Below, one piece after another: positions 40,159 through 48,500 of a DNA stretch of 64,000 nucleotides. The notes below the pieces were generated by a model that saw only the letters and a program-made list of their open reading frames with translations, was not told the origin of the DNA and made no database searches. The first letter of the stretch is position 1. Every line of letters starts with the position of its first letter. The translations under genes were made by a program, and so were the position numbers. The stretch comes from Nonomuraea turcica (GTDB lineage Bacteria > Actinomycetota > Actinomycetes > Streptosporangiales > Streptosporangiaceae). Where the stretch lies: the NCBI RefSeq assembly GCF_030718205.1, contig NZ_JAUZQF010000018.1, positions 62,001 to 126,000 of the forward strand, read 5' to 3'.

Positions 40159-40386
40159 GTGTTGAATGGTCGCGCTCACTCGGCCCTCGCTGGTCACGCA
40201 AGCTACCGCTCTCGGGCCTGACCGTTCGCCGCTCGTGTTGAATGGTCGCGCTCACTTGGCCCTCCCTGGTCACGCAAGCTACCGCTCTCGGGCCTGACCG
40301 TTCGCCGCTCGTGTTGAATGGTCGCGCTCACTTGGCCCTCCCTGGTCACGCAAGCTACCGCTCTCGGGCCTGACCGTTCGCCGCTC
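40159..40386. repeat. Tandem repeat, 3 copies of 76 bp, between pbp2 and rodA
   Basis: Units are 40159-40234, 40235-40310 and 40311-40386. Copies 2 and 3 look identical and copy 1 differs at two positions (CTCGGCCCTCGC versus CTTGGCCCTCCC). Because 76 is not a multiple of three, each unit shifts frame. Copy 3 and part of copy 2 encode the C-terminal tail of PBP2. Confidence 0.92.
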
Positions 40387-42228
40387 CGCCAACCCGATGA
40401 TGCCCTCCCAGATGTCCCGGGCCGCCGGCGCCGCGCCCTCCGCGCCACGGCCGCCCTCCGACAGCACGACGACGACGGTGTAGGCGGGATCCGGGGCGAA
40501 CGAGGCGAACCAGGAGGTGTCCCGGTGCCCGAACGACTCGGCCGTCCCCGTCTTCCCGGCCACCGCGACCTTGCCGAACGGGAACCCCTTGAACGCGCCC
40601 TCCGCCGTGCCCTTCTTCGGCACCTGGCTCAGCGCGTTCCTGATGAACCGCAGCGTCTCCGCCGAGGCCGGCAGCCGCCCGGCCACCGGCGGCGTGATGG
40701 TCTCGACTGTGGTCCCGTCGGGCCGGACGACCTTCATCCCGACGCGCGGGCTGTGCAGCGTCCCGCCGTTGGCGACGGCCGCGTACGCGCGGGCCAGCTG
40801 CAGCGGCGTGACTAGCACGCCGCCCTGCCCGATGGAGAAGTTGGCCGCGTCGCCGCCCCGCCACACGCCGCCGCCGCGGCAGTTCTCCTTGGCGATCGCG
40901 GTCAGGTACGCCGCCCGCCCGCGGTCGGCCATCTCCGGGTACCCCTTGGCGGCCCGGCGGCAGCTCTCCTCGCGGGTGGCCCGCCACAGCGCCTTCTTCG
41001 CGGCCCGATCGGGCACCGCGCCGGCCGCCTCACCGGGCAGGTCCACCCCGGTCGGTTTGCCGAAGCCGAACCCGCGCGCGGTCTTCTCCAAGGCCTCGGA
41101 CCCCCGCTCCCACAGCTGGTCGGCCAGCCGGTAGAAGATCGTGTCGCAGGACTGGACCAGCGCCCCGTGCATGGTCATCAGGCCGAGGTCGGCGCTGGCG
41201 AAGTTCCTGAACACCCGGTTGCCCACCGTGTAGCCGCCGGGGCAGTCGTAGAACGCGCCGAGCCCGTACCCGGCGTTCGCGGCCGCCGCGACCGAGGCGA
41301 CCTTCCACGTCGAGCCGGGCGCCCACTCGCCCTGCACGGCCTGCGACAGCAGCGGCAGCCGCTTGTACTCGCGGGCGGTCACGCCGTCGGTCCACACGGC
41401 CGGGTCGTAGGAGGGCAGCCCCGCCAGCGCGACCACCCGGCCGGTCTGCGACTCCATGACCACGGCCGCGCCGGACTTCGCGCCGCTGGTGGTCAGCGCC
41501 CGGGTGACCGCCTGCTCGGCGATGGTCTGGATGCGGGAGTCGAGGCTGGTCACGAGCGTGTCGCCGGGCACGGGCGGGTCCTGGCGGAGCGTCCTGGTGA
41601 CCTGCCCGGTGTTGTCCACGGCCACGTCGCGCCGCCCGGCGCGGCCGGCCAGCTCCCGGTCGTACACGCCTTCGAGCCCGTCGCGGCCCTTGGCGCCCTG
41701 CACGTACCCGAGAGTGTGCGCCGCCGCCGCGCCGAACGGGTAGACCCGCACCGGCCGCAGCTCCGTGCGCACGCCGGGGAAGTCCTGCTGCCGCTCGCTG
41801 ATCTGCAGCGCGGTCTGCGCCGTGACGTCCTCGGCGACGGGGATCGGCTCGTACGGCGAGCCCTGCCAGCACGGCTGCGCCACCTCAGGCCCGCACAACC
41901 GGACCTTCTCCGCGATCTGCCGGTACGGCTGCCGCAGCACCTCGCCTAGGCGCTCCAGCACCGCCCGCCCGCCGTCGGGCTGGTGGGCCAGCGCCACCGC
42001 GTCCACCGTGACCACCGGCCTGGTCCGGTTCGTCACCAGCGGGCGCCCGGCCACGTCCACGATCTGCCCGCGCACCGGCGGCACCGGCACGGTCCTGATC
42101 CGCACGTCCGCCGCGGCCCGTACGTACTCGGCCCCGCTGACCACCTGCAGGAACCACAGCCGCCCCACCAGCGTGGCCACCATCGCCACCACGACCAGCC
42201 GCAACACGAACAATCTGGCCTTAGACAC
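40279..42228 (-). CDS. mrdA: Penicillin-binding protein 2 (class B PBP, elongation transpeptidase)
   Basis: This 649-residue protein has an N-terminal membrane anchor (residues 8-28), a PBP dimer domain (VPPVRGQIVDVAGRPLVTNR) and a transpeptidase domain with STWK (from APGSTWKVASV), SCD (QSCDTIFYR) and KTG (VAGKTGTAE). It cross-links peptidoglycan with RodA. The GTG start overlaps the mreD stop. The last 36 residues or so (from about ERRTVRPESGSLRDQ) are encoded by the 76-bp repeat and are probably not native; the domain ends near IIGLA. Confidence 0.92.
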   Translation of the reverse strand: MSKARLFVLRLVVVAMVATLVGRLWFLQVVSGAEYVRAAADVRIRTVPVPPVRGQIVDVAGRPLVTNRTRPVVTVDAVALAHQPDGGRAVLERLGEVLRQPYRQIAEKVRLCGPEVAQPCWQGSPYEPIPVAEDVTAQTALQISERQQDFPGVRTELRPVRVYPFGAAAAHTLGYVQGAKGRDGLEGVYDRELAGRAGRRDVAVDNTGQVTRTLRQDPPVPGDTLVTSLDSRIQTIAEQAVTRALTTSGAKSGAAVVMESQTGRVVALAGLPSYDPAVWTDGVTAREYKRLPLLSQAVQGEWAPGSTWKVASVAAAANAGYGLGAFYDCPGGYTVGNRVFRNFASADLGLMTMHGALVQSCDTIFYRLADQLWERGSEALEKTARGFGFGKPTGVDLPGEAAGAVPDRAAKKALWRATREESCRRAAKGYPEMADRGRAAYLTAIAKENCRGGGVWRGGDAANFSIGQGGVLVTPLQLARAYAAVANGGTLHSPRVGMKVVRPDGTTVETITPPVAGRLPASAETLRFIRNALSQVPKKGTAEGAFKGFPFGKVAVAGKTGTAESFGHRDTSWFASFAPDPAYTVVVVLSEGGRGAEGAAPAARDIWEGIIGLAERRTVRPESGSLRDQGGPSERDHSTRAANGQARER

Positions 42229-42715
42229 GCCGCATCGCCACCCTCGGCTCGGCCTCCACGGAGTGCCGGCGGCGCAGCAACACGGGGCTCACCAGCGCCC
42301 CTAGCGCCACTGTCCACGCGAGCGTCCACGGCAGCGCCACGAGCGCGGCCCGCCACGGCTCGTCGCCGAGCGCGACCGCCGCGCCGGCCTGCAGCAGCGT
42401 GCCCGCGGCGGCGCCGGCCGCGCCTGCCAGGAGCGGATTGCGGTCCCGTGTCCGCCCTTCCGGCAGGGCAGCGCCCTCGCGCCAGTGGCCGGCCAGCAGG
42501 CCCGTCACCGCCAGCACCAGCGCTGTGCGCCCCACCGTGCCGTCGGCTGGCGGCGTCACGTCGGCGGCGAGCCCGGCCACGCAGCCCCAGACCGGCCCCC
42601 TGGACAGCGCCAGCCACACCACGGCGAGCACCACCAGGTCGGGACCGCCCCACGGCGACCTGTTGATCAGCAGCACCTGCAGCAGCGGCGCCAGGATGAG
42701 GAACAGCACCAGCAC
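42221..42715 (-). CDS. mreD: Rod shape-determining protein MreD
   Basis: This 164-residue membrane protein has five predicted segments and INRSPWGGPDLVVLAVVWLAL, a typical actinobacterial MreD start. It links MreC to RodA/PBP2 in the elongasome. The start is GTG at 42715. Its TAA stop overlaps the pbp2 start by 8 nt, and mreC lies 47 nt upstream. Sequence is poorly conserved in this family, so context supports the call. Confidence 0.88.
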   Translation of the reverse strand: MLVLFLILAPLLQVLLINRSPWGGPDLVVLAVVWLALSRGPVWGCVAGLAADVTPPADGTVGRTALVLAVTGLLAGHWREGAALPEGRTRDRNPLLAGAAGAAAGTLLQAGAAVALGDEPWRAALVALPWTLAWTVALGALVSPVLLRRRHSVEAEPRVAMRRV

Positions 42716-42762
42716 GGCTCACCTCCCTGCGCCGCCGACGGCGAAAGCACCAGCCGCATGGC

Positions 42763-43500
42763 TCACCTCCCGGTGTCGGGCACGACCACCGCGACCAGGT
42801 CGAGCGCGGACAGCCGGGCGGCGGGCCGCACCAGCGCCGTGCGCGTGGCCGCGCCGGGCGCCCGCTCGATCCGCGCGACCGTGCCGATGGGCAGCCCGGC
42901 CACGTACGGTCGGCCGCCGGCCGACCCGAGCGTCACCACCTGGTCGCCGACCTCGAGCGGCGCGTTGGGGTCGAACAGGCTCAGCCGCAGCAGGCCGTCG
43001 CCCGGCACTCCCGTCACGACGCCCAGCTCACCGGAGGCCGCCATCCGCGCGCCCACCGACGACCCTGGATCGGTGATCAGCGACACGGACGCGGTGGCCG
43101 GGCCCGCCCAGCTGACCTTGCCCACGAGGCCGTCGGCGTTCAGCACCGTCACGTCGCGCGTCACGCCCGCCGCCGATCCCGCGTCGATGGTGACGTTCCT
43201 GCCCTGCCCGAAGCCGACCACGTGTGCGGAGACGCCACGATAGGGCGCCGGCGCCGTCGCCGGCGTGCCCTTGGCGCCGCCCGCGGCCAGCTCGGCCCGC
43301 AGGCGGGCGTTCTCCTGCTCCAGCGCGCGCAGGCGCCCTTCGCCGCCGACCGATCGGGTGACCGTGCCGATCGCGCTCTCGACCGTTCCGTACACGGTCG
43401 AGCCGGCCGCCCGCAGCGGCTCCAGCGGCATCAGCGTCCGGTCCACCACGACGAGCAGGACCGCGGCGAGTAACACGAGCAGGATGAGCGCCCGCTTCAC
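42763..43500 (-). CDS. mreC: Rod shape-determining protein MreC
   Basis: This 245-residue protein has one N-terminal membrane segment (residues 5-24), a coiled-coil (LRALEQENARLRAELAA) and the beta-domain with VIDAGSAAGV-like NVTIDAGSAAGVTRDVTVLN and VVTGVPGDGLLRLSL. It is the periplasmic-side scaffold that activates PBP2. The GTG at 43500 overlaps the mreB stop by 4 nt. Codon 10 is TTA (43471-43473). Confidence 0.93.
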   Translation of the reverse strand: MKRALILLVLLAAVLLVVVDRTLMPLEPLRAAGSTVYGTVESAIGTVTRSVGGEGRLRALEQENARLRAELAAGGAKGTPATAPAPYRGVSAHVVGFGQGRNVTIDAGSAAGVTRDVTVLNADGLVGKVSWAGPATASVSLITDPGSSVGARMAASGELGVVTGVPGDGLLRLSLFDPNAPLEVGDQVVTLGSAGGRPYVAGLPIGTVARIERAPGAATRTALVRPAARLSALDLVAVVVPDTGR

Positions 43501-44720
43501 CGCCGCGACCAATCGGGGAGCAGCACGTCCCGCATCGCCTGGAACCGCTCGACGCAGCGGCCCGCGCCCAGCGCCACCGAGTACAGCGGCTTGTCCACGA
43601 CCCGGATCGGCATGCCGGTGGCCTGGCCCATCCGCTCGGCCAGGCCGCGCAGCAGGGCCCCGCCGCCGGTCAGCACGATGCCGTTGTCCAGCAGGTCGCC
43701 GGCCAGCTCGGCCGGGCACTGGTCGAGCGTCGTCTGCACGGCGTCGATGATGGTCTGCACCTGGTCCTCGATGGCCTCGCCGATCTCCTCCGAGGTCATC
43801 GTCGCCGTCTTCGGCAGCCCGCTGACCAGGTCGCGGCCGCGTACGGGGGCGCTGGCGTCCGGGGAGATGGCCCGCGGCGCGGCGGCCGGGAGGACGGCCT
43901 CCTGCCTGGGCCTGGACCGGAACGGATTCCACCGGCGAGGGGCGGCCGGCGGCTCGGGCTCCTCGTCGTCCACCACGATCGGCGGCACGGAGTCCGCGCC
44001 GGCGGCCCCCACCCTGTGCCGGCCCCGGGGCGTGATCTCGGCGTCCCGGGAGGGCGCGGGCCGCACCATGCCCAGATCGATCTTCAGCCGCTCGGCCGTA
44101 CGGTCGCCGAGCAGCAGCGCGTGCTCTTTCTTGGCGTAGGTGATGACGGCCTCGTCCAGCTCGTCGCCGCCCACCCGTAGCGACTTGGCGACCACGACGC
44201 CGCTCATGGACACGATGGCGACCTCCGTGGTGCCGCCGCCGATGTCGACCACCATGTTGCCGGTGGCCTCGCCGACCTTCAGCCCGGCGCCGATCGCCGC
44301 GGCCATCGGCTCCTCGATGATGTGCACCCGCCGCGCGCCCGCCTCGTAGGCGGCCTCCTTGACCGCCCGCTGCTCGATGGACGTGGTGCCGCTCGGCACC
44401 GCCACCACGATCCGGGGTTTGGCGAGGAACCTGCTGGGGTGCGCCTTTTGGATGAACATGCGCAACATGCGCTCCGCCGCGTCCAGATCCGCGATCACGC
44501 CGTCCTTGAGCGGCCTGATCGTGGCGATGTGCGGGGGAGTACGCCCCACCATGCGCTTGGCCGCCTTGCCGACGGCCACGACGGTGTTCTTGTGAAGGTT
44601 GATCGCGATGACGGAGGGCTCGTTGAGCACGATGCCCTTCCTGCGGACGTAGACGAGAGTGTTGGCGGTGCCTAAGTCGACCGCTATGTCATGACCGAGA
44701 AGACCCAATGCGAATGCCAT
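43497..44720 (-). CDS. mreB: MreB actin-like protein with a large Pro/Arg-rich insertion
   Basis: This 407-residue protein has actin-fold motifs: DLGTANTLVYV (phosphate 1), VDIGGGTTEVAIV (phosphate 2) and VLTGGGALLRGLAERM (adenosine). MreB is usually about 340-345 residues. The extra 60 or so residues lie in one block (residues 222-292, DNA 43845-44057) between RLKIDLGMVRP and VRGRDLVSGLPK, a surface loop of subdomain IIB; it includes PRRWNPFRSRPRQE and is probably disordered. The ATG at 44720 is chosen over a GTG at 44729 from spacing to AAAGGG. Codon 16 is TTA. It heads the mre operon. Confidence 0.93.
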   Translation of the reverse strand: MAFALGLLGHDIAVDLGTANTLVYVRRKGIVLNEPSVIAINLHKNTVVAVGKAAKRMVGRTPPHIATIRPLKDGVIADLDAAERMLRMFIQKAHPSRFLAKPRIVVAVPSGTTSIEQRAVKEAAYEAGARRVHIIEEPMAAAIGAGLKVGEATGNMVVDIGGGTTEVAIVSMSGVVVAKSLRVGGDELDEAVITYAKKEHALLLGDRTAERLKIDLGMVRPAPSRDAEITPRGRHRVGAAGADSVPPIVVDDEEPEPPAAPRRWNPFRSRPRQEAVLPAAAPRAISPDASAPVRGRDLVSGLPKTATMTSEEIGEAIEDQVQTIIDAVQTTLDQCPAELAGDLLDNGIVLTGGGALLRGLAERMGQATGMPIRVVDKPLYSVALGAGRCVERFQAMRDVLLPDWSRR

Positions 44721-44852
44721 GTGCCGCACAGCCCTTTCGACCCGGTGGGGGGCAGGGGGACACTGCCCGCACTCGCGCTGCCCTCAGGGGTTTCACCACA
44801 AACGCAATATCTTTGTAGCGGCCCCATGACCGCAGGTCAGTCCCGGTCCTGC

Positions 44853-45284
44853 TCAGCGGGCGGTGCGCCAGCTCTGCTCCTCGACGAGCTCCGTGCTGCG
44901 CCATCCGGCGGGCGTGCGGCGCATGCGGTGGTGATACCAGCCGCCGCCGTGCAGGAAACCCTCGGTGCCGGCCGCGACCATCTCGCGCGTCGGGGCGAGC
45001 GTGTCGGTGAAGGGCGCGCTCACCCGCGCCTGCCCGTCGTGGAAGTCGATCGTGGGCGCGCCGATCAGGTGCAGGCGGCCCGGCCAGTGGGAGAGCACCT
45101 CGGCCAGCCAGGCCTTGACCTCCTCCCGTGTGCCTTTGATGCCGCCCGCCGAGGTGTAGTCGATCAGCGCGTCGTCGCTGAACACCTCGTCGAGCAGCTC
45201 CCATCGGCCGGAGTCGATGGCGCGGGTGTAGCGGGCCAGCAGGTCCGCGATCTCCAAACGGTCGGCGATCTCCTGAGCGTCCAT
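44853..45284 (-). CDS. SnoaL-like/NTF2-fold protein
   Basis: This 143-residue protein has the SnoaL_4-type NTF2 fold: EIADRLEIADLLARYTRAID, WELLDEVFSDDALIDYT and ARVSAPFTDTL, ending with a WRSTELVEEQSW strand. Relatives are polyketide cyclases, dehydratases and many proteins of unknown role. A catalytic site cannot be assigned. It lies upstream of mreB with a 132-nt gap and is 15 nt from the stop of the large membrane protein, so it may be its operon partner. Confidence 0.78.
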   Translation of the reverse strand: MDAQEIADRLEIADLLARYTRAIDSGRWELLDEVFSDDALIDYTSAGGIKGTREEVKAWLAEVLSHWPGRLHLIGAPTIDFHDGQARVSAPFTDTLAPTREMVAAGTEGFLHGGGWYHHRMRRTPAGWRSTELVEEQSWRTAR

Positions 45285-45299
45285 GGTGTGATCGTCGCG

Positions 45300-47843
45300 C
45301 TAGAAGCGCTCGGTGACCAGCCCGGACAGCCGCTCCCGCGAGGCCCGTACGGTGAACGGCTCGCAGCCCGTGCAGAAGTAGCCGCGGCCGAAGGTGAACT
45401 CCACCGTGCCCTTGCCCAGGTTGACCAGCAGACGCTCGTTGTCCAGGGTCACGGTCCGCGGAATCTGGCGGGCCGGCATGAGGGGCCGCAGCGCGGCGGC
45501 CAGCCGCCTCCTGCCCTCCGGGGTGAAGGCGACCGGGGCGAAGATCTCCCGCACGGTGATCGTCCGCCCCGCGGCCACGTCGTAGGTGACCGCCCGCCAC
45601 TGCTCGCCCGCCAGCAGGTAGCGCACCGAGATCACCTGAGCGTCGCCGCGTACCACGACGTGGGTCCCGGTCACGCTCCCGTGGGCGGCCGGGTTCGCGC
45701 GGAGGTCGCGCAGCGCGTCCTCGAGGAGGTCCCTGACCGGCGCGAACAACGCCGCGTTGACCCGCCGCGCGTCCCCGCCCGAGGCCCGCGGGTAGGAGAT
45801 GTCGATCGTGAGCCGCGGCCGCTGCTCCCGCCAGGTGGCCGAGGTGATCACGAACGCGGGCGGTGCCCCTCGCGCGAGGGGCACCGCCGCCACGGCGACG
45901 AGCACGGCGCCCCCGGCCAGCAGGATCTTTCTCGGCGGCCGCGGCGCCGCCACCCCCGCCACGACGAACGGCCCCGCCACGAACCCCGCCTGCAGGCCCG
46001 CCACGGGGTCCAGCGGCAGGCTCGCCAGCCCTCCCGCCACCACCGACGACCCCCACACGGCCGTCCACGACCGGAGCCCTTTCGTGTTCGATCGCCCCAG
46101 GACGAGGTAGGTCAGCCCGGCGAGCAGGACGACGTAGAGCGCGCCGGCGAGGTTCTCCAGCGGCGCTTGCGCGACGGACACGGCCGGGGCCGTCACGAAG
46201 ACCCCGCTGTCGTGGACCTCGGCGTGCGGTTCGACGCCGAACCCGCGGACCGCCCCCGCCGCCACCACCACCGTCAGCGCCGCCCCGGCCGCTCGCGCGG
46301 CGGCCGCCAGGCGCTCCCGCCGGGCCGGCACGTGCTCGCGGACCTGCTCCTTCCAGGCCCGGTACCGCTCGGCCAGCGTCCCCCAGGTCTCCTCGTCTTC
46401 CAGCTCGACGATCCGTACGAATCTGGTCAAGCCCACCTGTGAGTGCACGATGAATAACAGCGCCGCCAACCCTGGCACGACGACTCCCGTGAAGAGCGCC
46501 GCCTCCCCGGCCGGGGAGATGCCCAGCAGCCGTTCGCCGGTCACCCCGTACGCGATCACGCTGCCCGCGTTCCAGCCCACCGCCGCCGCCAGCGCCAGCA
46601 CGCCCACCAGCACCACGTAGTCGGAGGCGGGGAAGAGCCGGACGAGCCGCCCCCGTACCGCGAGATGGACGAGGACCGCCGCCGACGCCGCGAACACCGC
46701 CGTCACCGTCCACAACCACACCACGGCCGTCCTGCCCAGCACGGGGTCCGGCGGCGCGAGGAAGGCGAGCGCCCGCACCATCACCGGCGTCCCGTCGTCG
46801 TACGTGCGCCGCGTCAGCACGGGGTAGCGCGAGGTCACCGCTATGCAGAAGTACGTCAGCGCGAGCGCCGCCCCCGCCACGAGCAGGCTCCACCGCCGAT
46901 CGGGCCGCACCGGATCCGGCGGCGCGGGCTCGCGATCGTTCCCCGGGAGCAGGATCTGCAGCCCGGTGCCGGCCAGCGCGAGCAGCAGCGGCGGCACCGC
47001 GATCTGCGCGGGCTCGGCGACCAGCGCCGCGCCGATGTCGCGGGCGTACTCCACGGCCCAGACCGGGTTCAGGGGGTCGGCGAGGAGCGGTTCCCGCATG
47101 CCGCGGTCGATCGCGACCACGGCCGCGTACACGATCGGGGCCGCGCACAGCGCGATCCACGCCAGGACGAACGCCCGCCCCGGCCGGCCCTCCACCGGTA
47201 ATCGCCGCCGCAGCGACCCCTCCAGGTAGCTCGCCACGATGGCCGCCAGCACCACGGCCACCTGGTCGAAGTAGCCGGGCGAGAGCGGCAGCCAGGCCAG
47301 CAGCGGCTCCTGGTCCCTGATGAGAACGCTCCACACCAGAGCCCAGCCGAGCACCAGGCAGGGCAGCACCCACCGGCGCGGCCAGAACACCCGCTTGGCC
47401 GGCGGCGGGGGAGAGGCCGGCAGGGTGCGCGTCACGGCCAGCGCCGTGAGCGCCGCCACCAGCGCCGTCGCCATGCCCCAGGAGGCGGCGTACGGCGCGG
47501 GCTCGGCGAACGCCGACCCACGCGCCCCCGTCCACGCCAGCACCGCGATCACGCCGGCGGGCCCGCCCGCCAGGCACCAGCAGGCCACCAGCCCCACCCT
47601 CGACGGCCCGAAGCCGGACCAGCGGAACGCCACATACGCCCCGGCCGTGAGCGTCACCGAGAACCCCGCCAGCGTGACCAACGCGATCAGCACCGGCCCC
47701 TGGCCCAGTCCGGGGAACACCAGCGCCCCCGCGAACGGCCGGCCGAGCAGGAACCCGCCCACGGGCGGCAGGGCGGCCAGGCCCGAGACGGCGAACGCGG
47801 AACCCGCGGCCGTGAGCAGGAACATGCCAGTCGACTTCACCAC
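45300..47843 (-). CDS. Large polytopic membrane protein with C-terminal RsiV-like (DUF3298) domain
   Basis: This 847-residue protein has about 16 hydrophobic segments in residues 1-640, then an extracytoplasmic domain (about 650-847). That domain contains LTIDISYPRASGGDA, VISVRYLLAGEQW, DVAAGRTITVREIFAP and FTFGRGYFCTGCEPFTV, the pattern of RsiV/DUF3298 domains, which bind lysozyme in Bacillus anti-sigma factors or act as envelope sensors. Codons 215 and 463 are TTA. Function is unknown; a large sensor or transporter-like scaffold is possible. Start is GTG at 47843 or 47840. Confidence 0.72.
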   Translation of the reverse strand: MVKSTGMFLLTAAGSAFAVSGLAALPPVGGFLLGRPFAGALVFPGLGQGPVLIALVTLAGFSVTLTAGAYVAFRWSGFGPSRVGLVACWCLAGGPAGVIAVLAWTGARGSAFAEPAPYAASWGMATALVAALTALAVTRTLPASPPPPAKRVFWPRRWVLPCLVLGWALVWSVLIRDQEPLLAWLPLSPGYFDQVAVVLAAIVASYLEGSLRRRLPVEGRPGRAFVLAWIALCAAPIVYAAVVAIDRGMREPLLADPLNPVWAVEYARDIGAALVAEPAQIAVPPLLLALAGTGLQILLPGNDREPAPPDPVRPDRRWSLLVAGAALALTYFCIAVTSRYPVLTRRTYDDGTPVMVRALAFLAPPDPVLGRTAVVWLWTVTAVFAASAAVLVHLAVRGRLVRLFPASDYVVLVGVLALAAAVGWNAGSVIAYGVTGERLLGISPAGEAALFTGVVVPGLAALLFIVHSQVGLTRFVRIVELEDEETWGTLAERYRAWKEQVREHVPARRERLAAAARAAGAALTVVVAAGAVRGFGVEPHAEVHDSGVFVTAPAVSVAQAPLENLAGALYVVLLAGLTYLVLGRSNTKGLRSWTAVWGSSVVAGGLASLPLDPVAGLQAGFVAGPFVVAGVAAPRPPRKILLAGGAVLVAVAAVPLARGAPPAFVITSATWREQRPRLTIDISYPRASGGDARRVNAALFAPVRDLLEDALRDLRANPAAHGSVTGTHVVVRGDAQVISVRYLLAGEQWRAVTYDVAAGRTITVREIFAPVAFTPEGRRRLAAALRPLMPARQIPRTVTLDNERLLVNLGKGTVEFTFGRGYFCTGCEPFTVRASRERLSGLVTERF

Positions 47844-47900
47844 GCCCCGGTAACTGCCCGCCCAGCGCCGACCCGTGCGCGGACCGGACAGCCGCCCACG

Positions 47901-48155
47901 TCAAAGGCGCTTCGCCCGCTGCCGGAGCAGTCGCGCCAGCCGGAAGGACGCCAGCACGCTCACGCCCAGATGCACCGACACGAGGGCGATCTGGTAGACG
48001 CGTCGGCCCGCCGTCAGATCGGCCGCGTACCCGCCGTCGAAGAAGCCCGACACGAAGGCCGGCACCCCGGCGACCAGCAGCAGGGGCGCGGCCGGGACGG
48101 CGACCGCACGGCGGCGGGTCGCGCCGGCGACCAGGACGGTCATCGCGATCATCAT
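47901..48155 (-). CDS. Small membrane protein, unknown function
   Basis: This 84-residue ORF has two or three hydrophobic segments (AVAVPAAPLLLVAGVPAFVSG and YQIALVSVHLGVSVLASF) and a basic C-terminus RLLRQRAKRL. There is no strong ribosome binding site and the start could be any of the first three Met codons. It lies 55 nt upstream of the 847-residue membrane protein, so the two may be co-transcribed. No family was recognised. Confidence 0.5.
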   Translation of the reverse strand: MMIAMTVLVAGATRRRAVAVPAAPLLLVAGVPAFVSGFFDGGYAADLTAGRRVYQIALVSVHLGVSVLASFRLARLLRQRAKRL

Positions 48156-48208
48156 GGTGATCGGGGCGGACAGCCGCGCCTGCGGGCCGAGTTTCGCCGA
48201 AGGCGTCC

Positions 48209-48286
48209 GTGGCGGGAGAGCACGTCCGTGACGAGGCCGGCCAGGCCGCGTTCGCCGCCCTCGCCGCCTACTACCGGGAGCACTGA
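48209..48286 (+). pseudogene. 3'-end remnant of an unidentified gene
   Basis: The frame encodes a protein-like tail, GEHVRDEAGQAAFAALAAYY, ending at TGA with no upstream coding continuation that fits. The text resembles a C-terminal helix of an enzyme or regulator. It lies next to a foreign-looking acetyltransferase and a tRNA cluster, so it may be rearrangement debris. The 340-bp stretch 48161-48500 has no other gene signal except the acetyltransferase leader. Confidence 0.35.
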
Positions 48287-48500
48287 GGCGGCGAGAAGCG
48301 ACCCTGAGTGGGCCGCCTGCCGCCGGCTGGTTGGCCGCGGTGATTCACTGATGGCGTCGAGCTTGCGCTGGTCTTCGGCTTTGCGTAGGGTTGCCCGCCA
48401 CTCATGATCTATTTAGCGACGCGGCGGGGTTTCGGTGGCGGCGGCACACTCAGCGTCGTTCCCGGAGCTCGGCGTACAGGTTGGAAGGGAGAGCTCCGGC

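Noticed and set aside
40159..40386. CRISPR array
   Set aside because: The three 76-bp copies are contiguous with no unique spacers; no cas genes are nearby.
44689..47904. A 1071-codon open frame on the minus strand overlapping the large membrane protein
   Set aside because: It is Arg/Gly/Ala-rich low-complexity sequence with no domain and is explained as a high-GC shadow of the 847-residue frame, which has coherent membrane segments.
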